From contig NW_027017984.1 in NCBI RefSeq assembly GCF_032854445.1, forward strand, positions 1-64,000: DNA of 64,000 bases. The letters are read 5' to 3'. This document shows positions 26,350 through 38,416 of the stretch, piece after piece. This DNA is from Liolophura sinensis. Lineage: Eukaryota; Mollusca; Polyplacophora; Chitonida; Chitonidae. Position 1 is the stretch's first letter; each line of letters begins with the position of its first letter. The notes under the pieces are model-generated. The model saw nothing but the letters and a program-made list of their open reading frames with translations. It did not search any database and was not told where the DNA came from. The translations under genes were made by a program, and so were the position numbers.

Positions 26350-29300
26350 TGGTCATTACTATATTCAACTTTTGACTATAAGTTATGTGCCCTTCGGTAG
26401 CTCAGAAGACGTCAAATCTATCGGCTAAGCCCATTCAACTCACCCAGCAATTGTCTTACTTCTAAGTCCAAAACAATCTCAATGTCTTTATCTACGTGTA
26501 GAAAAACCACACCATTTGTACATAAAAAACACAAGGTACTTGATACAGTCTGCTGTGAAAAGTACAACTAAACACTGACCCACATGAATAAGGTGCCAAA
26601 AGATGTGGAATTGGGCCAGGCAATGGCAGCTGTTGAAAAATTGCAAATATCCCTGGTTTCCATGGAGTAAGAGCCGTTGCTGGGCACGTGATTATGACAT
26701 AAATGATCATTCAATTGTCACTACAGCCAAAAGTATTGGTCGGAGGGCAACGCGGTTTGCACCATTCGATTTCTCGTCACAAAATACGTCGAATTAGCCT
26801 CTTACCAGCAGCACTGGAACAGTTTTTCCACTTTTGCATTTTTACCTGGTCTTTTTGTTATTTGAAATCGGCTAAACTGTACTCTGTACAATCGCGACTG
26901 GTCATTACTATATTCAACTTTTGACTATAAGTTATGTGCCCTTCGGTAGCCCAGAAGACCTCAAATCTTTGGGCTAAGCCCATTTAACTCACCCAGCAAT
27001 TGTCTTACCTCTAAGTCCAAGACAATCTCAATGTCTTTATCTACGTGTAGAAAAACCAGACCATTTGTACATAAAAAACACAAGGTACTTGATACAGTCT
27101 GCTGTAAAAAGTACAACTAAACACTGACCCACATTTATAAGGTGCCAAAAGATGCGGAATTGGGCCGGGCATCGGCAGCTGTTAAAAAATTGCAAATATC
27201 CCTGGTTTCCATGGAGTAAGAGCCGTTGCTGGGCACGTGATTATGACATAAATGATCATTGATCTGTCGCTACAGCCAAAAGTATTGTCGGAGAGCAAAC
27301 GCGGTTTGCACCATTCGATTTCTCGTCACAAAATACGTCGGATTAGCCTCTTACTAGTAGCACTGGAACAGTTTTTCCACTTTTGCATTTTTGCTTCGTG
27401 TTTTTGTTAATTGAAATCCGCTACACTGTACTCTGTACAATCGCGACTGGTCATTACTATATTCAACTTTTGACTATAAGTTATGTGCCCTTCGGTAGCC
27501 CAGAAGACGTCAAATCTTTGGGCCAAGCCCATTTAACTCACCCAGCAATTGCCTTACTTCTAAGTGCAAGACAATCTTAATGTCTTTATCTACGTGTAGA
27601 AAAACCACACCATTTGTACGTGAAAAACACAAGGTACTTGATACAGTCTGCTGTAAAAAGTACAACTGAACACTGACCCACTTCAGTAGGTGCCAAAAGA
27701 TGCAGAATTGAGCCAGGCATCGGCAGCTGTTGAAAAATTGCAAATTTCCCTGGTTTCCATGGAGTAAGAGCCGTTGCTGGGCACGTGATTATGACATAAA
27801 TGATCATTCAATTGTCGCTACAGCCAAAAGTATTGGTCGGAGAGCAACGCAGTTTGCACCATTCGATTTCTCGTCACAAAATACGTCGGATTAGCCTCTT
27901 ACCAGCAGCACTGGAACAGTTTTTCCACTTTTGCATTTTTGCCTGGTCTTTTTGTTATTTGAAATCGGCTACACTGTACTCTGTACAATCGCGACTGGTC
28001 ATTACTATATTCAACTTTTGACTATAAGTTATGTGCCCTTCGGTAGCCCAGAAGACGTCAAATCTTTGGGCTAAGCCCATTTAACTCACCCAGCAATTGT
28101 CTTACTTCTAAGTGCAAGACAATCTCAATGTCTTTATCTACGTGTAGAAAAACCACACCATTTGTACGTGAAAACCACAAGGTACTTGATACAGTCTGCT
28201 GTGAAAAGTACAACTAAACACTGACCCACATGAATAAGGTGCCAAAAGATGTGGAATTGGGCCAGGCAATGGCAGCTGTTGAAAAATTGCAAATATCCCT
28301 GGTTTCCATGGAGTAAGAGCCGTTGCTGGGCACGTGATTATGACATAAATGATCATTCAATTGTCACTACAGCCAAAAGTATTGGTCGGAGGGCAACGCA
28401 GTTTGCACCATTCGATTTCTCGTCACAAAATACGTCGGATTAGCCTCTTACCAGCAGCACTGGAACAGTTTTTCCACTTTTGCATTTTTACCTGGTCTTT
28501 TTGTTATTTGAAATCGGCTAAACTGTACTCTGTACAATCGCGACTGGTCATTACTATATTCAACTTTTGACTATAAGTTATGTGCCCTTCGGTAGCCCAG
28601 AAGACGTCAAATCTTTGGGCTAAGCCCATTTAACTCACCCAGCAATTGTCTTACCTCTAAGTCCAAGACAATCTCAATGTCTTTATCTACGTGTAGAAAA
28701 ACCAGACCATTTGTACATAAAAAACACAAGGTACTTGATACAGTCTGCTGTAAAAAGTACAACTAAACACTGACCCACATTTATAAGGTGCCAAAAGATG
28801 CGGAATTGGGCCGGGCATCGGCAGCTGTTAAAAAATTGCAAATATCCCTGGTTTCCATGGAGTAAGAGCCGTTGCTGGGCACGTGATTATGACATAAATG
28901 ATCATTGATCTGTCGCTACAGCCAAAAGTATTGGTCGGAGAGCAACGCGGTTTGCACCATTCGATTTCTCGTCACAAAATACGTCGGATTAGCCTCTTAC
29001 TAGTAGCACTGGAACAGTTTTTCCACTTTTGCATTTTTGCTTCGTGTTTTTGTTAATTGAAATCCGCTACACTGTACTCTGTACAATCGCGACTGGTCAT
29101 TACTATATTCAACTTTTGACTATAAGTTATGTGCCCTTCGGTAGCCCAGAAGACGTCAAATCTTTGGGCCAAGCCCATTTAACTCACCCAGCAATTGCCT
29201 TACTTCTAAGTGCAAGACAATCTTAATGTCTTTATCTACGTGTAGAAAAACCACACCATTTGTACGTGAAAAACACAAGGTACTTGATACAGTCTGCTGT

Positions 29301-32300
29301 AAAAAGTACAACTGAACACTGACCCACTTCAGTAAGGTGCCAAAAGATGCAGAATTGAGCCAGGCATCGGCAGCTGTTGAAAAATTGCAAATTTCCCTGG
29401 TTTCCATGGAGTAAGAGCCGTTGCTGGGCACGTGATTATGACATAAATGATCATTCAATTGTCGCTACAGCCAAAAGTATTGGTCGGAGAGCAACGCAGT
29501 TTGCACCATTCGATTTCTCGTCACAAAATACGTCGGATTAGCCTCTTACCAGCAGCACTGGAACAGTTTTTTCCACTTTTGCATTTTTGCCTGGTCTTTT
29601 TGTTATTTGAAATCGGCTACACTGTACTCTGTACAATCGCGACTGGTCATTACTATATTCAACTTTTGACTATAAGTTATGTGCCCCTTCGGTAGCCCAG
29701 AAGACGTCCAAATCTTTGGGCTAAGCCCATTTAACTCACCCAGCAATTGTCTTACTTCTAAGTGCAAGACAATCTCAATGTCTTTATCTACGTGTAGAAA
29801 AACCACACCATTTGTACGTGAAAACCACAAGGTACTTGATACAGTCCTGCTGTATAAAGTACAACTGAACACTGACCCACTTCAGTAAGGTGCCAGAAGA
29901 TGAGGAATTGAGCCAGGCATCGGCAGCTGTTGAAAAATTGCAAATTTCCCTGGTTTCCATGGAGCAAGAGCCGTTGCTGGGCATGTGATTATGACATAAA
30001 TTATCATTCAATTGTCACTACAGGCAAAAGTATTGGTCGGAGAGCAACGCGGTTTGCACCATTCGATTTCTCGTCGACAAAATACGTCGGATTAGCCTCT
30101 TACCAGCAGCACTGGAACAGTTTTTCCACTTTTGCATTTTTGCCTGGTCTTTTTGTTAATTGAAATCGGTTACACTGTACTCTGTACAATCGCGACTGGT
30201 CATTACTATATTCAACTTTTGACTATAAGTTATGTGCCCTTCGGTAGCTCAGAAGACGTCAAATCTATCGGCTAAGCCCATTCAACTCACCCAGCAATTG
30301 TCTTACTTCTAAGTCCAAGACAATCTCAATGTCTTTATCTACGTGTAGAAAAACCAGACCATTTGTACATAAAAAACACAAGGTACTTGATACAGTCTGC
30401 TGTGAAAAGTACAACTAAACACTGACCCACATGAATAAGGTGCCAAAAGATGTGAATTGGGCCAGGCAATGGCAGCTGTTGAAAAATTGCAAATATCCCT
30501 GGTTTCCATGGAGTAAGAGCCGTTGCTGGGCACGTGATTATGACATAAATGATCATTCAATTGTCACTACAGCCAAAAGTATTGGTCGGAGGGCAACGCG
30601 GTTTGCACCATTCGATTTCTCGTCACAAAATACGTCGGATTAGCCTCTTACCAGCAGCACTGGAACAGTTTGTCCACTTTTGCATTTTTACCTGGTCTTT
30701 TTGTTAATTGAAATCGGCTAAACTGTACTCTGTACAATCGCGACTGGTCATTACTATATTCAACTTTTGACTATAAGTTATGTGCCCTTCGGTAGCCCAG
30801 AAGACGTCAAATCTTTGGGCTAAGCCCATTTAACTCACCCAGCAATTGTCTTACCTCTAAGTCCAAGACAATCTCAATGTCTTTATCTACGTGTAGAAAA
30901 ACCAGACCATTTGTACATAAAAAACACAAGGTACTTGATACAGTCTGCTGATAAAAAGTACAACTAAACACTGACCCACATTTATAAGGTGCCAAAAGAT
31001 GCGGAATTGGGCCGGGCATCGGCAGCTGTTAAAAAATTGCAAATATCCCTGGTTTCCATGGAGTAAGAGCCGTTGCTGGGCACGTGATTATGACATAAAT
31101 GATCATTGATCTGTCGCTACAGCCAAAAGTATTGGTCGGAGAGCAACGCGGTTTGCACCATTCGATTTCTCGTCACAAAATACGTCGGATTAGCCTCTTA
31201 CTAGTAGCACTGGAACAGTTTTTCCACTTTTGCATTTTTGCTTCGTGTTTTTGTTAATTGAAATCGGCTACACTGTACTCTGTACAATCGCGACTGGTCA
31301 TTACTATATTCAACTTTTGACTATAAGTTATGTGCCCGTCGGTAGCCCAGAAGACGTCAAATCTTTGGGCCAAGCCCATTTAACTCACCCAGCAATTGCC
31401 TTACTTCTAAGTGCAAGACAATCTTAATGTCTTTATCTACGTGTAGAAAAACCACACCATTTGTACGTGAAAAACACAAGGTACTTGATACAGTCTGCTG
31501 TAAAAAGTACAACTGAACACTGACCCACTTCAGTAAGGTGCCAAAAGATGCAGAATTGAGCCAGGCATCGGCAGCTGTTGAAAAATTGCAAATTTCACTG
31601 GTTTCCATGGAGTAAGAGCCGTTGCTGGGCACGTGATTATGACATAAATGATCATTCAATTGTCGCTACAGCCAAAAGTATTGGTCGGAGAGCAACGCAG
31701 TTTGCACCATTCGATTTCTCGTCACAAAATACGTCGGATTAGCCTCTTACCAGCAGCACTGGAACAGTTTTTCCACTTTTGCATTTTTGCCTGGTCTTTT
31801 TGTTATTTGAAATCGGCTACACTGTACTCTGTACAATCGCGACTGGTCATTACTATATTCAACTTTTGACTATAAGTTATGTGCCCTTCGGTAGCCCAGA
31901 AGACGTCAAATCTTTCGGCTAAGCCCATTTAACTCACCCAGCAATTGTCTTACTTCTAAGTGCAAGACAATCTCAATGTCTTTATCTACGTGTAGAAAAA
32001 CCACACCATTTGTACGTGAAAACCACAAGGTACTTGATACAGTCTGCTGTAAAAAGTACAACTGAACACTGACCCACTTCAGTAAGGTGCCAAAAGATGC
32101 GGAATTGAGCCAGGCATCGGCAGCTGTTGAAAAATTGCAAATTTCCCTGGTTTCCATGGAGTAAGAGCCGTTGCTGGGCACGTGATTATGACATAAATAA
32201 TCATTCAATTGTCGCTACAGCCAAAAGTATTGGTCGGAGAGCAAGGCAGTTTGCACCATTCGATTTCTCGTCACAAAATACGTCGGATTAGCCTCTTACC

Positions 32301-32392
32301 AGCAGCACTGGAACAGTTTTTCCACTTTTGCATTTTTGCCTGGTCTTTTTGTTAATTGAAATCGGCTACACTGTACTCTGTACAATCGCGAC
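26350..32392 (+). repeat. Higher-order repeat B: 3- and 4-monomer units, three copies
   Basis: The copies are 26350-27995 (three monomers, M-T-P), 27996-30196 (four, M-T-P-P) and 30197-32392 (four, M-T-P-P). Shared private variants include gccaggcaatggcagctg at about 26615, 28261 and 30461, and gccgggcatcgg at about 27164, 28810 and 31012. The first monomer of copy 2 has the head of a fourth-position monomer joined to the tail of a first-position monomer. This explains why copy 1 is one unit short: an unequal crossover removed a monomer. Confidence 0.8.
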
Positions 32393-35300
32393 TGGTCATT
32401 ACTATATTCAACTTTTGACTATAAGTTATGTGCCCTTCGGTAGCCCAGAAGACGTCAAATCTTTGGGCTAAGCCCATTTAACTCACCCAGCAATTGCCTT
32501 ACTTCTAAGTGCAAGACAATCTCAATGTCTTTATCTACGTGTAGAAAAACCACACCATTTGTACGTGAAAAACACAAGGTACTTGATACAGTCTGCTGTA
32601 AAAAGTACAACTGACCACAGACCCACATGAATAAGGTGCCAAAAGATGCGGAATTGAGCCAGGCATCGGCAGCTGTTGAAAAATTGCAAATATCCCTGGT
32701 TTCCATGGAGTAAGAGCCGTTGCTGGGCACGTGATTATGACATAAATGATCATTCAATTGTCACTACAAGCAAAAGTATTGGTCGGAGAGCAACGCGGTT
32801 TGCACCATTCGATTTCTCGTCACAAAATACGTCGGATTAGCCTCTTACCAGCAGCACTGGAACAGTTTTTCCACTTTTGCATTTTTGCCTGGTCTTTTTG
32901 TTAATTGAAACCGGCTAAACTGTACTCTGTACAATCGCGACTGGTCATTACTATATTCAACTTTTGACTATAAGTTATGTGCCCTTCGGTAGCCCAGAAG
33001 ACGTCAAATCTTTGGGCCAAGCCCATTTAACTCACCCAGCAATTGCCTTACTTCTAAGTGCAAGACAATCTCAATGTCTTTATCTACGTGTAGAAAAACC
33101 ACACCATTTGTACGTGAAAACCAGAAGGTACTTGATACAGTCTGCTGTAAAAAGTACAACTGAACACTGACCCACTTCAGTAAGGTGCCAAAAGATGCGG
33201 AATTGAGCCAGGCATCGGCAGCTGTTGAAAAATTGCAAATTTCCCTGGTTTCCATGGAGTAAGAGCCGTTGCTGGGCACGTGATTATGACATAAATGATC
33301 ATTCAATTGTCACTACAGGCAAAAGTATTGGTCGGAGAGCAACGCGGTTTGCACCATTCGATTTGTCGTCACAAAATACGTCGGATTAGCCTCTTACCAG
33401 CAGCACTGGAACAGTTTTTCCACTTTTGCATTTTTGCCTGGTCTTTTTGTTAATTGAAACCGGCTACACTGCACTCTGTACAATCGCGACTGGGGCATTA
33501 CTATATTCAACTTTTGACTATAAGTTATGTGCCCTTCGGTAGCCCAGAAGACGTCAAATCTTTGGGCCAAGCCCATTTAACTCACCCAGCAATTGCCTTA
33601 CTTCTAAGTGCAAGACAATCTCAATGTCTTTATATACGTGTAGAAAAACCACACCATTTGTACGTGAAAACCACAAGGTTCTTGATACAGTCTGCTGTAA
33701 AAAGTACAACTGAACACTGACCCACTTCAGTAAGGTGCCAAAAGATGCGGAATTAGCCAGGCATCGGCAGCTGTTGAAAAATTGCAAATTTCCCTGGTTT
33801 CCATGGAGTAAGAGCCGTTGCTGGGCACGTGATTATGACCATAAATGATCATTCAATTGTCACTACAGCCAAAAGTATTGGTCGGAGAGCAACGCGGATT
33901 CCAACATTCGATTTGTCGTCACAAAATACGTCGGATTAGCCTCTTACCAGCAGCACTGGAACAGTTTTTTCCACTTTTGCATTTTGCTTCGTCTTTTTGT
34001 TAATTGAAATCGGCCTAAACTGTACTCTGTACAATCGCGACTGGTCATTACTATATTCAACTTTTGACTATAAGTTATGTGCCCTTCGGTAGCCCAGAAG
34101 ACGTCAAATCTTTGGGCCAAGCCCATTTAACTCACCCAGCAATTGCCTTACTTCTAAGTGCAAGACAATCTTAATGTCTTTATCTACGTGTAGAAAAACC
34201 ACACCATTTGTACGTGAAAACCACAAGGTACTTGATACAGTCTGCTGTAAAAAAGTACAACTGAACACTGACCCACTTCAGTAAGGTGCCAAAAGATGCA
34301 GAATTGAGCCAGGCATCGGCAGCTGTTGAAAAATTGCAAATTTCCCTGGTTTCCATGGAGTAAGAGCCGTTGCTGGGCATGTAATTATGACATAAATAAT
34401 CATTCAATTGTCGCTACAGCCAAAACTATTGGTCGGAGAGCAAGGCAGTTTGCACCATTCGATTTCTCGTCACAAAATACGTCGGATTAGCCTCTTACCA
34501 GCAGCACTGGAACAGTTTTTCCACTTTTGCATTTTTGCCTGGTCTTTTTGTTAATTGAAATCGGCTACACTGTACTCTGTACAATCGCGACTGGTCATTA
34601 CTATATTCAACTTTTGACTATAAGTTATGTGCCCTTCGGTAGCCCAGAAGACGTCAAATCTTTGGGCTAAGCCCATTTAACTCACCCAGCAATTGCCTTA
34701 CTTCTAAGTGCAAGACAATCTCAATGTCTTTATCTACGTGTAGAAAAACCACACCATTTGTACGTGAAAACCACAAGGTACTTAATACAGTCTGCTGTAA
34801 AAAGTACAACTGAACACTGACCCACTTCAGTAAGGTGCCAAAAGATGCGGAATTGAGCCAGGCATCGGCAGCTGTTGAAAAATTGCAAATTTCCCTGGTT
34901 TCCATGGAGTAAGAGCCGTTGCTGGGCACGTGATTATGACATAAATAATCATTCAATTGTCACTACAGGCAAAATTATTGGTCGGAGAGCAACGCGGTTT
35001 GCACCATTCGATTTGGCGTCACAAAATACGTCGGATTAGCCTCTTACCAGCAGCACTGGAACAGTTTTTCCACTTTTGCATTTTTACCTGGTCTTTTTGT
35101 TAATTGAAATCGGCTACACTGTACTCTGTACAATCGCGACTGGTCATTACTATATTCAACTTTTGACTATAAGTTATGTGCCCTTCGGTAGCCCAGAAGA
35201 CGTCAAATCTTTGGGCTAAGCCCATTTAACTCACCCAGCAATTGTCTTACTTCTAAGTGCAAGACAATCTCAATGTCTTTATCTACGTGTAGAAAAACCA

Positions 35301-35695
35301 CACCATTTGTACATAAAAAACACAAGGTACTTGATACAGTCTGCTGTAAAAAGTACAACTAAACACTGACCCACATTTATAAGGTGCCAAAAGATGTGGA
35401 ATTGGGCCAGGCATCGGCAGCTGTTAAAAAATTGCAAATATCCCTGGTTTCCATGGAGTAAGAGCCGTTGCTGGGCACGTGATTATGACATCAATGATCA
35501 TTGATCTGTCGCTACAACCAAAAGTATTGGTCGGAGAGCAACGCGGTTTGCACCATTCGATTTCTCGTCACAAAATACGTCGGATTAGGCTCTTACTAGT
35601 AGCACTGGAACAGTTTTTCCACTTTTGCATTTTTGCTTCGTCTTTTTGTTAATTGAAATCGGCTAAACTGTACTCTGTACAATCGCGACTGGTCA

Positions 35696-35699
35696 TTAC
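35696..35699. other. Candidate target-site duplication, left copy
   Basis: The satellite base run ttac sits directly before the left LTR end. In uninterrupted monomers the run reads ggtcattactatattc, so the break falls after ttac. The right-hand partner is tcac, one base different. Four to six bp is normal for Ty3/gypsy, but the mismatch keeps this tentative. Confidence 0.5.
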
Positions 35700-35996
35700 T
35701 GTAGCGATTTTGTTTTTATGTATATATCGTCTTAACGATACAGATATCCCAGTTCCAAATCACACCATTTACTACAGGGGAAAGCACAATATTGGTAGCG
35801 TGAATCACCCAGTGTCGAACTCTGGAACAATATCTGTATACTGCTGGAGACGTTCGCTACTATGGATTCTTTTGAATGTCAGCTCGGTCAGTCCGTGTCA
35901 TTCAGTAGTATGTTTGGGAAAACCACTAGTTAGCTCTGAACTTCGAATAACCAAGAAAAGTCCGATTTTTAAAGTTCAACAAACAGCAGCAACAGT

Positions 35997-36002
35997 TTTA
36001 TT
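35997..36002 (-). terminator. AATAAA polyadenylation signal in the 3' LTR
   Basis: On the minus strand, AATAAA lies about 300 bp before the element's downstream end, with the counterpart in the 5' LTR at 43677-43682. It is the only exact AATAAA I noticed on this strand of the LTR. If the start is near the TATAAATA box, the repeated R segment would be roughly 750 nt, which is long. Confidence 0.5.
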
Positions 36003-36482
36003 AAAATAGAGTGACAGGAGTATGTTGATATATATATAGGTAAAAGTGCCAGTACTGTGTACAAGCACAACATCTGTACTTCAGATGGTTCAGATAACTG
36101 TGTTAGGGATATCTCAGGGAGGTATTAAACCTAGTACTGCTGTGATAGTGGTATGTCCTACTGGTGTCATATAGACAATATGTCAGCCATGTGTGGGGAC
36201 ATTATCCGTAAATAATACTTTCAGGTCTTCTCTGGGAGTAACAGTTCCAGAATTGGTCCAGTAATAACTTGGGAAAACGAGTTTCAAATTCTGGGACTCG
36301 GTGTCTCACTGTGCTGAAACTGGGAATCCCAGTCCCACGATTGCTCAGGGGCACTTATGCACAAATTCTCCCAGTATAAATGTTTCAGCTCATACTTGGG
36401 AATTATAAAATTTTGGTCCGGAAAATCCCAGTGACAAACTATTGAGATATACTGTCTCAATCATGGTTGGGAATATCAGTCT

Positions 36483-36540
36483 CACAGCCTGGGAAAGTCA
36501 GTCCCACAGCCTGGGAAAGTCAGTCCCACAGCCTGGGAAC
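36483..36540. repeat. 22-bp minisatellite within the 3' LTR
   Basis: The same 2.6-copy array as in the 5' LTR, at offset 7680 with identical unit number and sequence. Equal copy number in both LTRs fits their recent common origin by reverse transcription. Confidence 0.8.
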
Positions 36541-37767
36541 ACTTGTGTCACAATTTGGAACTAGCAGTCCCACTGTCTCTAGGTATGCTCTGAAGCTGAA
36601 ATCCCACTTCAGTGCTGACAACTTATCTAGCTACCACTTCACACTGCTTATATACATGTAAAATACCTGCCTTAGAAAGCTAACTAGGTGGAAATTTAGA
36701 TGTTAACACGACGGTGGTCCGAGATCATCTGGGACTAAAAGTGGGAATTTGCCCGGTATTTATAGTCTACGCTCATAAATATTCATGAGTACCAAGGATG
36801 GTACTCAGAGCACTGATTGGCTAATACCAAAGTAACAACATCTGTGTATAGAAATACTATACATGTACATGCGTATCTAATGTCATGGCACATTTTTCTT
36901 TCTTTTTCTTAATAATGGAAAGATGAACAATAACTTGTAGGTAGAAAGGAGATGAGCCTGTGGAGTGAAACTATTTACTTTCGCAAATACAAGTTAATGC
37001 CCCTTTTGAAACTCTTCAATATGAGTTAACACTAAAGGATGTCGTAAAGTAGACAACCTCGTCTAGCGGCAGTTCACCGTGAACGACGATCGTGCGCAGC
37101 GAAACAACAACAACCACAAAAATGATTTAGTGTCTTAAACTTGGTATAAAGGATGTTTTATGCCAAAATCATGCCACAGTCAGTGAGTACTAATGTTGTT
37201 TTTAACTGGAAAGATGCTGTACGTGGTTTGTTACAGCAAGAATATGTCCAAAAGTAATGGAAACGCTACTCGAATTTGTCACTTCAAAATATTAACAATG
37301 GCGGATGTTTCGCCAAACTTAAGGTCGCTAAAAAAAAATGTTGTTAGCAACCTAGCCAAACAATATCCGATCACCAAGCTTGGAGAGAAACTCCTTCAAC
37401 ATGTCAGTGTATTATACGTGAAATATGGTGTTCTAATTAAGTCATCAAGTGTTAAAATTCTTACGTTGGAAGGGACAGGGGTGCACGGAAACTGTGTCCT
37501 TCAAAAGTTATATTAAGGCGCCAAAAACAACTTGCTCTCATGAGTCCACAAAATATCCTGTCTCTATATGTTACAAAAAAAAAACATATATATATTTCAA
37601 AATATTCCACAAAAATTCTAATTTAATTTGAGGATATGTCTAACCCATAAAAATTTACATTCTACTGGTAAAACCTGTGTCTACGTTATGGACAAGGCAG
37701 AAAATTAACCCCTAACCTCCCATGCAATTATATGAAATAATATACTGTCTCTAGCAAAATCGCCACA

Positions 37768-37779
37768 TCACCCCCTCCT
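37768..37779 (-). other. Polypurine tract
   Basis: On the minus strand the bases read AGGAGGGGGTGA directly before the U3 start TGTGG. A purine run beside the 3' LTR is the plus-strand DNA primer of LTR retrotransposons. If priming stops at the G run, U3 would begin TGATG instead, moving both LTR ends by 3 bp. Confidence 0.8.
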
Positions 37780-38161
37780 ACAAATAATGCTCGTCCCGAG
37801 CACTGCAGTACTAGAGACAAAATACATCATGGAAAGGACATCGCACATGGTAACAGGTGAGTTATTATCACCTGTCAAAAATACTGTATTAGTATCATAA
37901 TCATAAACCATATGTATATAATTGTGGAACAAGATACATTAGTACTGAAACTCACAATTATCAGTTCTAGATAAACTGTACCTCAACAGTCCTTGGTAAC
38001 CTGAAATGTGCAAATAATGTTCATAGTTCATGTATCTGTCCTGACTAGACCCTTGTCTCTATATACAACCATGGGTATGGATTATGTAACTACAATTCTA
38101 AACTTTAATATGAATAGGGTAAGAACTAATAATGAAATTTCGATTTTGTGTCCGAAAATGT
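37780..38161 (-). other. Non-coding internal segment between pol and the polypurine tract
   Basis: About 380 bp between the last pol-side frame and the polypurine tract. The sequence is A+T-rich with short accidental frames only. I see no recognisable gene, repeat array or RNA structure. In the element transcript it would be 3' untranslated region. Confidence 0.6.
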
Positions 38162-38416
38162 TCACTCTTCAAGGATTCTTCTGTTCCCACACAGCACACA
38201 GCAGAATGCCACCGGCGACTTGATAATCTCCTCCTTGACCGTGGTCACCTTACCTCCCTCATAGGTGGTGGTTTTCAGATGGTGTACATGCGCGTAATGC
38301 GGTTCTCCCCCCTCCCTTGGGGTGGTGATCGTTGATATTGGTGTTCCTGCGGGCTCATTTGTGAGGTCACACTTAATCTGTCTCAACAGTCCACGGTTTA
38401 TAAGTGGTTCCCTCAT
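38162..38416 (-). CDS. Small open frame at the end of pol, function unknown
   Basis: 84 codons with an ATG at 38416-38414, overlapping the last 44 nt of integrase in a +1-shifted frame. No domain is recognised. The sequence has a few Thr-rich and His-rich stretches (HVHHLKTTTYEGG), no signal peptide and no membrane segment. It could be a C-terminal extension of pol reached by a frame change, a small accessory frame, or chance. Nothing resembling an envelope protein is present here. Confidence 0.3.
   Translation of the reverse strand: MREPLINRGLLRQIKCDLTNEPAGTPISTITTPREGGEPHYAHVHHLKTTTYEGGKVTTVKEEIIKSPVAFCCVLCGNRRILEE

Larger units (their letters stand above)
1..35699 (+). repeat. Satellite array, left block: about 65 tandem 549-bp monomers
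   Basis: Head-to-tail monomers repeat every ~549 bp; the anchor tggtcattactatattcaac recurs at 1, 6041, 8237, 8786, 9335, 10433 and so on. Reading the variable box in each unit gives 65 monomers. In order (P, T, W as defined in the monomer entries; M = T box start with W box end; H = other hybrid): PTTPPWTPWTPT PPPTPPPTPWPWPPWPTPPTWHTPPWTTPTWMPHPWMTPMTPPMTPPWPPPPT. Units differ by point changes and small indels, for example a 6-bp deletion near 20260 and a 4-bp duplication near 25257. No gene, RNA gene or second transposon was seen inside. The block is cut by the window start and ended at 35699 by the retrotransposon. The ~100-codon open frames in it recur once per monomer and are not treated as genes. 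Confidence 0.97.
35700..37767 (-). repeat. 3' long terminal repeat (downstream in element orientation)
   Basis: The partner of 43380-45447. It abuts satellite at 35699 and the polypurine tract at 37768-37779. It supplies the polyadenylation signal for the element transcript. Its plus-strand open frames (37193-37516, 107 codons; 36467-36661) are duplicated unchanged in the other LTR, run against the element's transcription and carry no recognisable domain, so they are not called as genes. Confidence 0.95.

Noticed and set aside
1-35699. Many 60-112-codon open frames on both strands of the satellite
   Set aside because: They recur once per 549 bp, match each other because the monomers are homogenised, overlap one another on opposite strands, are broken in T units and carry no recognisable domain. 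They are treated as part of the satellite, not as genes.
35653-36009. 118-codon plus-strand frame across the left junction
   Set aside because: It is half satellite and half LTR and was created by the insertion. The LTR part alone recurs at 43390-43689.
37193-37516. 107-codon plus-strand frame in the LTR (copy at 44873-45196)
   Set aside because: It runs against the element's transcription, has no known domain, and its presence in both LTRs is explained by LTR duplication.
37780-38161. Envelope gene downstream of pol
   Set aside because: There is no frame of suitable length, no signal peptide and no membrane segment between integrase and the polypurine tract.
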